From NCBI GenBank assembly GCA_003609755.1, contig AP017991.1:1-64000 (forward strand): 64,000 bases of DNA. Reading direction: 5' to 3'. The position numbers and the translations under genes were made by a program. Below, piece after piece: positions 1 to 8,111 of the stretch. Origin of the DNA: Planktothrix agardhii NIES-204. GTDB lineage: Bacteria > Cyanobacteriota > Cyanobacteriia > Cyanobacteriales > Microcoleaceae. Numbering within the stretch: position 1 is the stretch's first letter; each line of letters begins with the position of its first letter. The notes beneath the pieces were generated by a model. It ran no database searches and was not told where the DNA came from. It worked only from the letters and a program-made list of their open reading frames with translations.

Positions 1-1917
1 ATCGGGGAAACCGCTAATAATCCCCATATCCGCTAACCTTTCAATAAAAGTTCTCGCCCAATATCCGCCAATATCGTTGAATTTCGCCCCTCCAGGAACC
101 GGAGTTGGAGTCGGTGTGGGACTAGAGCCGCCGGGGGTCGGTGTGGGACTAGGGCCAGGAGTTGGGGTTTGATTGGCTGTAAACTCAATACTTCCCAAAG
201 TTCGGGTCGGGTTAATTTGATTTCCCACAGAAACTAAGGTAAATTTACTGGCATTTTGAACATCATATTTGCCATTATCAACAAATACATTCCCGCCATT
301 ATCTTGAGGGCTACCAATATCCGGGGCAGAATCAGCAATTACCGTTAAACCATCTTGAAGATTTTTCTTAATTTGATTTTTTCGTAATACGGGTTTAGAC
401 TGTCCTGATAACACAATCCCAGACCGATTTTCCAGAATTTCGTTTTCAATAATTAAGGGAGAAGCTTGGGCTTGGACAGAAATAGCATATCCGGTATTTT
501 GGAATTTATTCCCCCGAATTTCCCCCTTAGCATTTCCCCCCAAAGCAATTCCATTGCCCACATTTTCGATAAAATCACTATTCGTCACCGCAGCAATGGC
601 CGTTCCCGTGGCAAAAACCCCTTCCCGTTTGGATTTCGTCAGGGTACAACTGCCGATATTACAGTAAACCGATTCTACCCAAATTCCAGTCCCTCGCGTT
701 TGGTCATTGGTAATGCTCAACCCCTTAACCGTTGAGTTATTTTCCATCAAAATCGTCACATTTTGAGCCGCCGAACTGGGACTACTGAAGCGACCACTCC
801 CCACAATTACGACATCTTTGCCCTTGGTCGTCTCATTCCCAACAATAGTTACTCCCGACCGCACAATTAACGGAAACGCTTCCCCCGTAGTGGCGTTATA
901 GGTTCCTGGAGCGACTTGAATCAGGGTTCCCGACTGGGCTTGACTAATAGCCTTAGCAATGGTTTTTAAGGGGGTAGATTGACCGCCTGTGGCCGAATCA
1001 TTCCCGGTAGCCGAATTAACAAATAAGGTTGCAGATGCGGCGGTTGGTACGCTTTGAGTCACGACTTGTATATTTCCTTTAACGCGAGTAGAACTAAGAA
1101 TATTTCCAAAGGATGTTAGGCTGGCAGTTCCGGCATTTTGGACATCAAAACCGCCATTATTCCGAATAGTATTTCCCCCTGGGGTTTGGGCGGTTCCTAA
1201 ATCCGGTGTAGCTTGATTCATAATTACCACGCCATCCCCGCTATTGCGTTCAATTAGGTTTTGGCGCAGAATCGGTTGGGAGTCCCCAGCAATTAATATC
1301 CCGGAACGGTTTTCGACAATCGCATTATCCCGAATTAAGGGAGCGGCTTGATTTTTCAGGGAAATCCCGTATCCAGTGTTTTCAAAGGTATTTCCTCCGA
1401 TTTCTCCTTTGATATCCCCTTCGATGGAGACTCCATAGCCTTCATTTTGGACAAAAATACTATTGAGAATCTGAGGATTTCCCGAACCTACGGCATAAAT
1501 CCCTTCTCGTTTGCATCGGGTAAAGGTAGAATTAGCAATTATCGGAGATTGAGATTCAATCCAAACTCCCGTTCCTCTAGTTTGAATATTGGTAACGGTG
1601 ACGCCTCGCAATTGGGCGTTATTTTCCATCAAAATTGTGATATTTTGACTCCCAGCACTGCTACTGCTATGGAGTCCATTCCCTTCGATTAAAATGCCAC
1701 TGCCTTTTCCCGACTCATTCCCGATGACTATGACACCATCTGCGAGGATAAGGGGAAAGACTTCACCACTTGAACTACTATAAGTTCCTGGTTCTAGGTA
1801 AATTGTGGTTCCCGACTGAGCTTGGGAAAGGGCTTTTTTTAGGGTTTTAAAGGGTTTATTCGACTCCCCGGAACTAAAATCATTTCCAGTGGCGGGGTTG
1901 ACGTAAAGAGTTACCAT
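1..1917 (-). CDS. DUF1565 / parallel beta-helix repeat surface protein with C-terminal SLH domain (partial, runs off left edge)
   Basis: The frame is open from the ATG at 1917 down to base 1, exactly 639 codons, so the C-terminus lies outside the window. It starts MVTLYVNPATGNDFSSG, the opening of DUF1565-type right-handed beta-helix proteins, with many short repeats of the form NxGxGIxIxGxxxGxIxGNxF. The whole module is present twice (roughly residues 1-285 and 290-580). A Pro/Thr/Gly-rich linker (about 584-608) follows, then the start of an S-layer homology domain (FNDIGGYWARTFIERLADM, then GFPD). Such proteins are normally cell-surface or outer-membrane associated. No signal peptide is visible at this start, so an unusual export route or an upstream start is possible. 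Substrate unknown. Confidence 0.85.
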   Translation of the reverse strand, partial: MVTLYVNPATGNDFSSGESNKPFKTLKKALSQAQSGTTIYLEPGTYSSSSGEVFPLILADGVIVIGNESGKGSGILIEGNGLHSSSSAGSQNITILMENNAQLRGVTVTNIQTRGTGVWIESQSPIIANSTFTRCKREGIYAVGSGNPQILNSIFVQNEGYGVSIEGDIKGEIGGNTFENTGYGISLKNQAAPLIRDNAIVENRSGILIAGDSQPILRQNLIERNSGDGVVIMNQATPDLGTAQTPGGNTIRNNGGFDVQNAGTASLTSFGNILSSTRVKGNIQVVTQSVPTAASATLFVNSATGNDSATGGQSTPLKTIAKAISQAQSGTLIQVAPGTYNATTGEAFPLIVRSGVTIVGNETTKGKDVVIVGSGRFSSPSSAAQNVTILMENNSTVKGLSITNDQTRGTGIWVESVYCNIGSCTLTKSKREGVFATGTAIAAVTNSDFIENVGNGIALGGNAKGEIRGNKFQNTGYAISVQAQASPLIIENEILENRSGIVLSGQSKPVLRKNQIKKNLQDGLTVIADSAPDIGSPQDNGGNVFVDNGKYDVQNASKFTLVSVGNQINPTRTLGSIEFTANQTPTPGPSPTPTPGGSSPTPTPTPVPGGAKFNDIGGYWARTFIERLADMGIISGFPD

Positions 1918-2040
1918 AGTTTTGTTTTTGTTGAAACTATCTGCGCTTTATTGTAAACTTTAGTTACACCCTTCGTGTTAGGGATTCGGTCAAAAAACCG
2001 GAAAAATTCAATTTATTTTAATATTATTGTTTTGTTAGTT

Positions 2041-2073
2041 ACACCCTTAGAGGGTTTGAGCCATTAAGGGTGT
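2041..2073. terminator. Inverted repeat, possible terminator
   Basis: ACACCCTTA (2041-2049) pairs perfectly with TAAGGGTGT (2065-2073) around a 15-nt loop, between the end of the coiled-coil gene at 2085 and the start of the SLH gene at 1917. There is no strong T-run on the minus strand, so efficient rho-independent termination is uncertain. Confidence 0.35.
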
Positions 2074-2084
2074 TTGTTGTAATT

Positions 2085-2960
2085 TTAACCGTTGAATGTG
2101 CGATTTCGCCATTTGGATAGTTGAGATTCTCCAAAGGAAGCTAACCCATGCAGTTCTAAAACCCGTTTTTCCAAAACATTAATTAAATCATCTTGTTCTT
2201 GCAGATAGTTTTTTAGGGCATCATAACTAGCAGTTCCTTGATGTTGGGTTTTAGTGGAAATTAAACTCGCTAATTTTTGTTCCAAAGTTGCCATTTGTGT
2301 TTTTTGAGTCGCACAGAGATATTCTAAATTATGATAATTATCTTCTGAAATACTATGATCTAACTTTGCTTCTAATTCCGCAATTCTCCCTTGTTTAACT
2401 TGCAGTTCAGCTAGAGAACTATTGCTTTTTTCCACTTCTTTTTCCAGGGTTTCAAGGCGCTGGTTGAGTTGCAATATAGTATTTTGTTCCTGTTCTAACT
2501 GGTTTTGCAAGGCTTGGTGAGTTTCTGCGGTCATCGTTTCTGTACCCTGATGTTGGAGTTGTTGTTGTAAATCAGCTAGGGTTTGTTTTTGTTGTTCTGC
2601 TTCTTGTTTTAAGGTTTGATATGTTTGGACAGAAACGGTTTGAGCGAGTTGCTGTTTTAACTCTTGAATCGTATTAGCTTGGGCTTCAATCTCCTGTTTT
2701 AAAGCAGTATCATCAGTCGCAGGCGCAGGAGATTCTACGTTAACGGTGGCTGTGGTTTCTTCCCCTGGGGTAGCTTGGTTTAAATGTTCTTTAGTCAAAC
2801 GTTCAAATAATTCTGATTTTGATACCCCTAATTCCTTAGCAAGCACCTCCACCTGTTGAGCAGCATCAGCCGTTAAAGAAACCGTAACTTTTACTTTGTC
2901 ACTAATGGCAGAAGTGTTACGGGTAGCAGGAGTCGTGCGTTTTTTTCTATTGGTGGACAT
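2085..2960 (-). CDS. Coiled-coil protein with ribbon-helix-helix-like N-terminus
   Basis: The protein is 291 aa. After a basic, Thr-rich start, residues about 22-62 (KVKVTVSLTADAAQQVEVLA, then KELGVSKSELFERL) resemble a CopG/Arc-type ribbon-helix-helix domain: a beta strand followed by two helices. The rest, about 85-275, is Gln/Glu/Leu-rich heptad sequence with several units of similar form (YQTLKQEAEQQKQTL, HQALQNQLEQEQNTI, YDALKNYLQEQDDLI), a long coiled coil. No enzyme motif or membrane segment is seen. It could be a DNA-binding or scaffold protein. Function not recognised. It stands alone, followed by an inverted repeat. Confidence 0.75.
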   Translation of the reverse strand: MSTNRKKRTTPATRNTSAISDKVKVTVSLTADAAQQVEVLAKELGVSKSELFERLTKEHLNQATPGEETTATVNVESPAPATDDTALKQEIEAQANTIQELKQQLAQTVSVQTYQTLKQEAEQQKQTLADLQQQLQHQGTETMTAETHQALQNQLEQEQNTILQLNQRLETLEKEVEKSNSSLAELQVKQGRIAELEAKLDHSISEDNYHNLEYLCATQKTQMATLEQKLASLISTKTQHQGTASYDALKNYLQEQDDLINVLEKRVLELHGLASFGESQLSKWRNRTFNG

Positions 2961-3283
2961 GAGAATATATTCCTTAAAAATTTCACTGAGGATGCAAAGA
3001 TTTAGGACTTGGGATGTTCTTTGAACTTAACCCGAAATTTAAAATCGTTTTTGATCCCAAATTGTTAATTTGATGGCGGTAGACTTTCAATTGTGAGGTT
3101 ATAGGGCTCACTTTTGGGCAGGATAAACGTTGACGCTTTGAATTCCGGTTCAACATTATCCCGCAATCGCCTACATTTAGCAGTATAGGTTGGTGCAAAC
3201 ACAAAAAACTGTAAATTTTGTAAAGAATGAAGAAGGCGGTCTGTGGAGCGGGTATCGTCGCTCGCTAAGGGTTTAGGGAAGAT

Positions 3284-3379
3284 TATAGCAATCCGTGTAT
3301 GAAAAAAACAATGTAGGGTAGGGGTTGGGAGACAAAACCCCGACGAGAAAATATTACTACCTCGGCGGGGATTGCTATA
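3284..3379. repeat. 96-bp MITE-like element with IS630-type ends
   Basis: TATAGCAATCC (3284-3294) and GGATTGCTATA (3369-3379) are perfect 11-bp terminal inverted repeats; a GGGGTT/AACCCC hairpin lies inside. The ends match those of the IS630 relic at 46555-46889. It lies in the gene-free stretch 2961-3447, where I see nothing else firm; a weak open frame at 2983-3204 was rejected. The right end includes TATAAT (3378-3383) upstream of the gene at 3448. Confidence 0.6.
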
Positions 3380-3447
3380 TAATTATTAGTCTAGGCTTCT
3401 TGTGGGGACTCACCAGAATTATCAACTTATTAATTAGTGAAAAAATC

Positions 3448-3711
3448 ATGCTAAAAACTTTCAATGCTATTTTAAAAAACAATTCTATTCAATGGCTGGA
3501 TCAAACTCCAGATATCAACTTAGATAATTCAGTTGAAGTTAAAATTACTTTTTTAGAAGAAGAAATATCAACGAATGCAACTAAATCTAATGGTCAAAAA
3601 ATGTCTGAAGCCTTAAATAAATTAGCAAAAAACAATGTCTATTCTAAAATCAATCCTCAAAAATGGCAACAAGAAATTAGTCAAGATCGTTCCCTTCCTA
3701 ATCGAGATTAA
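3448..3711 (+). CDS. Small antitoxin-like hypothetical protein
   Basis: The protein is 87 aa. The frame is open further upstream, but that extension runs back into the MITE-like repeat, so I chose the ATG at 3448 (MLKTFNAILKNNSIQWLDQT). The N-terminus (xAIxxxNxIxWLDxxP, then VKITFLEE) resembles small cyanobacterial proteins annotated as antitoxins of type II systems. The middle (KMSEALNKLAKNNVYSKI) would be a helical toxin-binding tail. No toxin gene follows: the next gene is convergent and its 3' end overlaps this one by 14 bp. Either an orphan antitoxin or a small hypothetical protein. Confidence 0.55.
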   Translation: MLKTFNAILKNNSIQWLDQTPDINLDNSVEVKITFLEEEISTNATKSNGQKMSEALNKLAKNNVYSKINPQKWQQEISQDRSLPNRD

Positions 3712-5071
3712 AGTTTTTTACATATTTCCCAAAAATAGAAGACAATTTAAACATAATTTTATCCTGTTTTATTTTAGTAACTAAATACCGTTGTTGTAAA
3801 GATTGTAACCCATTAATTAAATCCGTTGATGATAATTCTACACTTTCTCTCAATGTTTCTCTGGATACAGATTGCTCAAATTGACTTAATTTTAAAACGA
3901 TTTGTTGTTCAATAGGTGAAAGTCTGTGAAATAATTGGTTAAACTGCGATCGCATCTCTTGAGTAATCACTAATTCATTCTCCGCTAAAAACTCAGCAAC
4001 ATCACCATCAAATATATTTTTAATTAAAATAGCAATACTTTTTAAATAAACGGGATTACCTTCATATAAATTAATTAAATTTAACCAAAACTCGTCATTT
4101 TTTAATCCTTTATTATTCAGAATTTCCAGATCATATAAACCTGATAACTCTAAACAATTAATCGGATATAATTCGTTTTCCCAACCTTCCATTTCTGGAC
4201 ATTTTTCTTGACTGATTAAAATTAAACTGCTCTGATGTTCGGTTTCTGTGATCAGAGTGAAAAAGTTTTGATAACTTTGGTATTCCGGTTGATATTGTCC
4301 CGCAAATTGACCCGGAGTAAAGATATTCTGCACATCATCAAGGATAATTAAACATTTTTTATTAATGAGTATATCTAATAATTCTTTTAGTTGATCATCT
4401 ATAGTTTGTTTGTCTTCTGGTTTAATAATATTCAATAAATCCTTAACCAGCAATTCTAAAGGTTTAGGATATTTCAAACTTCTCCAGATAATAACTTCAA
4501 ATTGATCTAAGTTTAAATCAATAAATCTTTTAACAATAGCAGTTTTACCCATTCCCGATAATCCTAATATTGAGATTAAACGACTATTTTGTTTAAATAT
4601 CCAATTAAAAATGGTTTTAAGTTCAGTTTCTCGGTTATAAAAATTTATTATTTGAGGAGCTAGGGTTAAATCGTGATAAACTGATTTAGATTTATTATTT
4701 ATATCACTTTCTTGATATTTTTTGTTAGGTTGACTTAATGTTTGTGCATGACAAAAATGATTATTGTTGCTATTTTTTATATTGTAAACATTTAACGAAT
4801 TTGAGCATAATTCAATATTTAATCTTTCAAATGTAGAAAGAAAATTAGTCTTTTTTATATCTTCACCCAATGCTTTAGATAATATTTGCCATAATTTATA
4901 ACCGATATTTCTGACATGACTTTCACTTTTATCGCAATCACGCGCCATTTCATCGTAGGTTTTATCTTCCCATACTCCTTTAATTATTCTTTCCTGAATA
5001 TTATCTAAATGCTTTCCCGTTTGCGTAAAAACCAACTCATCAGCACTTTGTAAAATTTTTGTAACATCCAT
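3698..5071 (-). CDS. Short STAND-type NB-ARC ATPase with N-terminal HTH (vMAP-like), no sensor repeats
   Basis: The protein is 457 aa. Residues about 1-75 resemble the HTH-like N-terminal domain found on cyanobacterial vWA-MoxR-associated/NB-ARC proteins (YDEMARDCDKSESHVRNIGY). Walker A GLSGMGKT is at 170-177 and Walker B LIILDD at 241-246, followed by an ARC/winged-helix portion (LSPIEQQIVLKLSQF) to the end. Relatives normally carry WD40 or TPR sensor repeats after this point; here the protein simply stops. It is therefore a natural short form or a truncation. It is divergent from the small membrane protein gene at 5273, with direct repeats between them. Likely a signalling or defence ATPase; ligand unknown. 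Confidence 0.75.
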   Translation of the reverse strand: MDVTKILQSADELVFTQTGKHLDNIQERIIKGVWEDKTYDEMARDCDKSESHVRNIGYKLWQILSKALGEDIKKTNFLSTFERLNIELCSNSLNVYNIKNSNNNHFCHAQTLSQPNKKYQESDINNKSKSVYHDLTLAPQIINFYNRETELKTIFNWIFKQNSRLISILGLSGMGKTAIVKRFIDLNLDQFEVIIWRSLKYPKPLELLVKDLLNIIKPEDKQTIDDQLKELLDILINKKCLIILDDVQNIFTPGQFAGQYQPEYQSYQNFFTLITETEHQSSLILISQEKCPEMEGWENELYPINCLELSGLYDLEILNNKGLKNDEFWLNLINLYEGNPVYLKSIAILIKNIFDGDVAEFLAENELVITQEMRSQFNQLFHRLSPIEQQIVLKLSQFEQSVSRETLRESVELSSTDLINGLQSLQQRYLVTKIKQDKIMFKLSSIFGKYVKNFNLD

Positions 5072-5120
5072 AAACTCTATCTCTGATAGTAATTTTAGCC
5101 ATTATAACAAATTTTGCTCG

Positions 5121-5195
5121 GATATTATCAGATATTTTAGGATATTTTGGTTAATATTTTTTAATAAAATTTAGGATAAAATAGGATATTTTTAG
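5121..5195. promoter_or_regulatory. 10-bp periodic GATATT direct repeats between divergent genes
   Basis: GATATT occurs at 5121, 5131 and 5141, exactly one helical turn apart, with another GATATTTTTAG at 5185-5195. The array sits between the divergent STAND ATPase gene (start 5071) and the small membrane protein gene (start 5273). The spacing would place all sites on one face of the helix, as in an operator. The region is very AT-rich, so chance is possible. Confidence 0.3.
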
Positions 5196-5272
5196 ATTGT
5201 ATTTACTCCTAAAAAATGTTAGTATTTAATTTAGTTAATCTTTAGTACCTTAATTCTCTTTAATTATTGATT

Positions 5273-5617
5273 ATGGATCTTTTCAATAACGGTTCAGTTG
5301 TAGTTACAAGAAATACATTTGAAGTTCCCAATACACAATACCCAATTAGAAATATTGGAGCTGTTAAAACGCTGGAGGTAAAACCTGATCGTAAGGGGCC
5401 TATTATTTGTTGTATTGTTGGCTTTTTCTTGATTGCAGCTTATGGTTTAGGACTTTTAATTATTGGCTTAGGTATTTATTGGTGGATATCTCAAAAAACA
5501 GAGTATCGTATCATTGTTGTTTCAGCAGGAACAGAATCACAAGCCTATTCTTCATCAAACATGAACGAAATTAATGCAATTCAATCCGCTATTAACTCAG
5601 CATTAGCAGAACATTAA
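5273..5617 (+). CDS. DUF6232-like small membrane protein
   Basis: The protein is 114 aa. I chose the ATG at 5273 over the TTG two codons upstream. Residues about 1-40 are a soluble beta-rich start (NGSVVVTRNTFEVPNTQYPI), then a hydrophobic double-pass region (about 45-73, IICCIVGFFLIAAYGLGLLI) and a C-terminal segment ending in a helix (NEINAIQSAINSALAEH). This layout matches the DUF6232 family of bacterial small membrane proteins of unknown role. It is divergent from the STAND ATPase gene, which makes a functional pairing possible but unproven. Confidence 0.7.
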   Translation: MDLFNNGSVVVTRNTFEVPNTQYPIRNIGAVKTLEVKPDRKGPIICCIVGFFLIAAYGLGLLIIGLGIYWWISQKTEYRIIVVSAGTESQAYSSSNMNEINAIQSAINSALAEH

Positions 5618-5795
5618 AAAGTTCGTAGGGTGGGCAACTTTTTAAGATGAATGATTAACATTTTAATTTATGATAAGTTGCTCACATTAGATTAATTTTA
5701 ATGTTGTATTGAGATCAGGAAACCCAAATTCTGGAGAATTACTTTTTTGTACATTTCTTGAGAAGATTGTTAGCTTAACTTGTCGCAGGTATCGC

Positions 5796-5861
5796 TTTTT
5801 ATTTTAGGAGTGTTGATGGTGCGATCGCTTTTTATTGTAGGGTTGTTGAGGGCGCGATCGC
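5796..5861. repeat. Two tandem 33-bp HIP1-containing repeats
   Basis: The units are 5796-5828 and 5829-5861; each begins TTTTTATT and ends GCGATCGC. A third copy is at 6558-6590, on the other side of the PIN toxin-antitoxin pair. The second unit abuts the end of the toxin gene (5862). The rest of the gap 5618-5795 shows nothing else. Confidence 0.7.
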
Positions 5862-6305
5862 TCATTTTAAATCTCTGAATGGATTGATAATCTGTAAAGT
5901 ATCTTCGATGATTAAACTATCTTGCATATCTTCTGAATATAGAATAGTTATATCGCCTAAAATTGCACTAGCAATGATTATACTATCCCAAAATGAAAAT
6001 AAATAGCAATCCCGCAATTTTACAGCATACTGAATTGTTGCAAAAGAAACAGGTAAAATTTCACAGCCCGCTCCAAAATCATCAATTATATTTTGAATCT
6101 GTGAATTATCAAATTTGGCTTTGCGAATTAAATTTGAGCAGACTTCATTGACAACCTGCGTGCTAATAACTAGGTTTTCTTGACTGGTAATACTTGTAGC
6201 TATTTGTTGTTTTGCTCTAGCATCTGAATCATTAGGATTAACGATAAAACGATAGAGCCAAATATTAGAATCAACAAAAAAACGTTGAGGTTTACCAGCG
6301 TTCAT
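5862..6305 (-). CDS. PIN-domain toxin (VapC-type ribonuclease)
   Basis: The protein is 147 aa, the usual PIN length. The N-terminal signature FFVDSNIWLYRF places the first metal-binding Asp at D12; E54, D107 (in SFWDSIIIASA) and D126 (YSEDMQD) fit the remaining acidic positions of the metal-dependent RNase site. It is translated after, and overlaps by 14 bp, the small antitoxin gene at 6292-6516, the classical arrangement of a type II toxin-antitoxin operon. It probably cleaves RNA when freed from the antitoxin; target unknown. The gene pair is bracketed by 33-bp direct repeats. Confidence 0.85.
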   Translation of the reverse strand: MNAGKPQRFFVDSNIWLYRFIVNPNDSDARAKQQIATSITSQENLVISTQVVNEVCSNLIRKAKFDNSQIQNIIDDFGAGCEILPVSFATIQYAVKLRDCYLFSFWDSIIIASAILGDITILYSEDMQDSLIIEDTLQIINPFRDLK

Positions 6306-6516
6306 TCGCTTCCTCTCTTGTCAGGGAATGAAAGTTAGGAATCACAAGAGGATTTGCTGTTAGTTTAGCAATAATTCCCGTTGTAGGAAAGCCTTTCGTT
6401 TTTTTCATAGATTCCGATTCTATAATCAGTTTTACGGTTTGACCTTCTGTTAATTGGAAATCAGCTAAGGGGCGAAAAACCCCGTTTTCAAAAACCGCAT
6501 CAAAACTTTGTTGCAT
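6292..6516 (-). CDS. Type II antitoxin, DUF104/AF2212-like
   Basis: The protein is 74 aa. The N-terminus (QSFDAVFENGVFRPLADFQ, then LTEGQTVKLIIE) is the short beta-barrel segment of DUF104/AF2212-type antitoxins that pair with PIN toxins. The C-terminal half (FHSLTREEANERW) would wrap the toxin. It is the first gene of the pair and its end overlaps the toxin start by 14 bp, implying translational coupling. Autoregulation of the pair is usual in the family but no operator is evident here. Confidence 0.8.
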   Translation of the reverse strand: MQQSFDAVFENGVFRPLADFQLTEGQTVKLIIESESMKKTKGFPTTGIIAKLTANPLVIPNFHSLTREEANERW

Positions 6517-6557
6517 AATGAATTAGGTGATTATTTAACTGCTTGCTATTATAACCT

Positions 6558-6590
6558 ATTTTATTGTAGGAGTGTTGAGAGTGCGATCGC
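6558..6590. repeat. 33-bp HIP1-containing repeat (third copy)
   Basis: Same unit as at 5796-5861 (ATTTTATTGTAGGAGTGTTG start, GCGATCGC end), here upstream of the antitoxin gene, so the toxin-antitoxin pair lies between direct repeats. Confidence 0.7.
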
Positions 6591-6648
6591 TTTTGCTATT
6601 TTGTGCTAACATTAAATTAAATGCAAATTTAGTGCCAAGTCCCCAACC

Positions 6649-6945
6649 ATGATTAATCTAAATCGAGATATTCAATCCCTCTCAACCTTTAAACGGAATA
6701 CAAATGAAATGATTACCCAGATGAAAGAAACAGGTAATCCTATCGTTTTAACTGTTAATGGGAAAGCTGAATTAGTAGTACAAGATGCTGGATCTTATCA
6801 GAAATTACTGGATTTTATCGAGAAATTAGAAACTATTGTTGGGATTAAAAAAGGATTAGAAGATATAGCAACAGGTGACACACAACCTCTAAATCAATTC
6901 ATCGAAGAAATGCAGCATAAAAAGTATAAATTTCTAAAGGTTTAA
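6649..6945 (+). CDS. Phd/YefM-family antitoxin
   Basis: The protein is 98 aa. The N-terminal half (DIQSLSTFKRNTNEMITQMK, then GNPIVLTVNGKAELVVQD) is the Phd/YefM DNA-binding fold: a short strand-helix followed by the VxxxGxxxxVxxxxxY core. A C-terminal helical tail follows (GLEDIATGDTQPLNQFIEEM). The usual RelE/ParE or Doc toxin gene is missing downstream. Instead the 3' end overlaps, tail to tail, a truncated PIN gene on the other strand, and the last residues (HKKYKFLKV) may derive from that junction. Probably an orphan antitoxin left after rearrangement. Confidence 0.75.
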   Translation: MINLNRDIQSLSTFKRNTNEMITQMKETGNPIVLTVNGKAELVVQDAGSYQKLLDFIEKLETIVGIKKGLEDIATGDTQPLNQFIEEMQHKKYKFLKV

Positions 6946-7105
6946 ACTTGTAAGCAAACCGCAAAACCCATTCAGTTTCCAAGATGACAGTATCAGGAAT
7001 AAAAATATTTTTATTTTTGAACAATTCTAAACTTTGTTGATACTGTAATTCATCATCTCTAGTAATAAATCTAACAATAATATTAGTATCAATAGCAATT
7101 ATCAG
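6899..7105 (-). pseudogene. Truncated PIN-domain toxin remnant
   Basis: Translation from about 7105 gives LIIAIDTNIIVRFITRDDEL, then a good PIN N-terminal half (SLELFKNKNIFIPDTVILETE, WVLRFAYKF). It stops after about 65 residues, half the normal length, and lacks the C-terminal acidic residues. There is no ATG: the frame begins inside the galT stop region, with only a CTG at 7103-7105. It overlaps the 3' ends of galT (by 17 bp) and of the Phd gene. A decayed vapC-type gene trapped between two unrelated genes. Confidence 0.7.
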
Positions 7106-8105
7106 GAGGAATTTTAACAGAACGCAAGAATGCAGCACTTTCTTCGGGTAAAGCTGTGTTAATATACATTCCACTGCCTAATTCAAATCCGGCGGATAAA
7201 GAAACCCTAGGAATTAATGCAATATACCAATGGGAATAATCGGTGCGTTGTTCGGCGGTGGGAATTGAACGAATAGTATAATTATAATCGGGATTATTTA
7301 AGCCATAGTAAAATTTAGCTAGAACATTTTTTAAGGTTTTAGCTAAATCCAAGATTTCCACATCTGTAATTTCATCAAATGAGGAACTATGACGACGGGG
7401 AAAAATCCAAGTATGGAAGGGAGAAAGGGCGGCATAGGGAATAAAAGCAACGAAATGTTCACTGGTAAAAACAATTCGTTCTTGGGCTTCTAATTCTTCC
7501 TTTAATGTGCGACAAAAAATACATTCTCCGGTATCATCATAATGACGAATTGCTTCCCTAACACGGTCACGCCATTGATAGGGAACAATGGGAATTGCAG
7601 CAATTTGGGAATGAGGATGTTCTAAAGAAGTTCCCGCTCCTTGACCATGATTTTTAAAGATAATAATAGTTTCTACCCGAGCATCTTGGCGAATATGAAT
7701 ATAACGTTGGCGATAAACTTGAATCACATTTGCTATATCTTTAATTTCCATTAACGCCATTGTTAAATCATGGCGAGGATGTTCAATGACTACTTCATGA
7801 AACCCAAACCCTGATAAAGAGTGAAAAATACCATCGGTTTCTCGGACTCTTTCACCTTCAGGAGATAAAGCAGGATACTTATTAGAAACAACGCGAACTT
7901 TCCAGTTTAAATCATCCGATAACCGCAATATTTCTCGACCTCCAGTTAACAATTCATTCCCTGGACAAAAGGGACAATTAGAACGATATTCAGGAGTGGG
8001 AATAAGTTGGGTTTCAGTTTTAGTAAATTCATCGGGTCGTTTTGCCCTTTCGGTGGCAATAATTACCCAATCTCTGGTGATTAGATTCTGTCTGAGTTCA
8101 GTCAT
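7089..8105 (-). CDS. galT: Galactose-1-phosphate uridylyltransferase
   Basis: The protein is 338 aa with ATG at 8105; the longer open frame to 8168 is only repeat-derived sequence and was not used. It transfers UMP from UDP-glucose to galactose-1-phosphate in the Leloir pathway, in the cytosol. Zinc ligands C44 and C47 (NCPFCPG) and the active-site HPH triad with nucleophile H165 (SLEHPHSQIAAIP) are intact, and a second CxxC (CIFCR) is present. Length fits the family. Its final codons overlap a decayed PIN gene. A tandem heptamer array lies immediately upstream. Confidence 0.93.
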   Translation of the reverse strand: MTELRQNLITRDWVIIATERAKRPDEFTKTETQLIPTPEYRSNCPFCPGNELLTGGREILRLSDDLNWKVRVVSNKYPALSPEGERVRETDGIFHSLSGFGFHEVVIEHPRHDLTMALMEIKDIANVIQVYRQRYIHIRQDARVETIIIFKNHGQGAGTSLEHPHSQIAAIPIVPYQWRDRVREAIRHYDDTGECIFCRTLKEELEAQERIVFTSEHFVAFIPYAALSPFHTWIFPRRHSSSFDEITDVEILDLAKTLKNVLAKFYYGLNNPDYNYTIRSIPTAEQRTDYSHWYIALIPRVSLSAGFELGSGMYINTALPEESAAFLRSVKIPPDNCY

Positions 8106-8111
8106 ATAGAA

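Noticed and set aside
466-1692. Plus-strand open frames at 466-735 and 1348-1692
   Set aside because: They are antisense shadows of the long minus-strand SLH/DUF1565 gene, which is open over the whole region; the two frames even correspond to the two copies of its duplicated module.
2983-3204. 73-codon minus-strand frame
   Set aside because: No recognisable motif, poor codon pattern and no ribosome-binding site; it lies in a spacer with repeat sequence.
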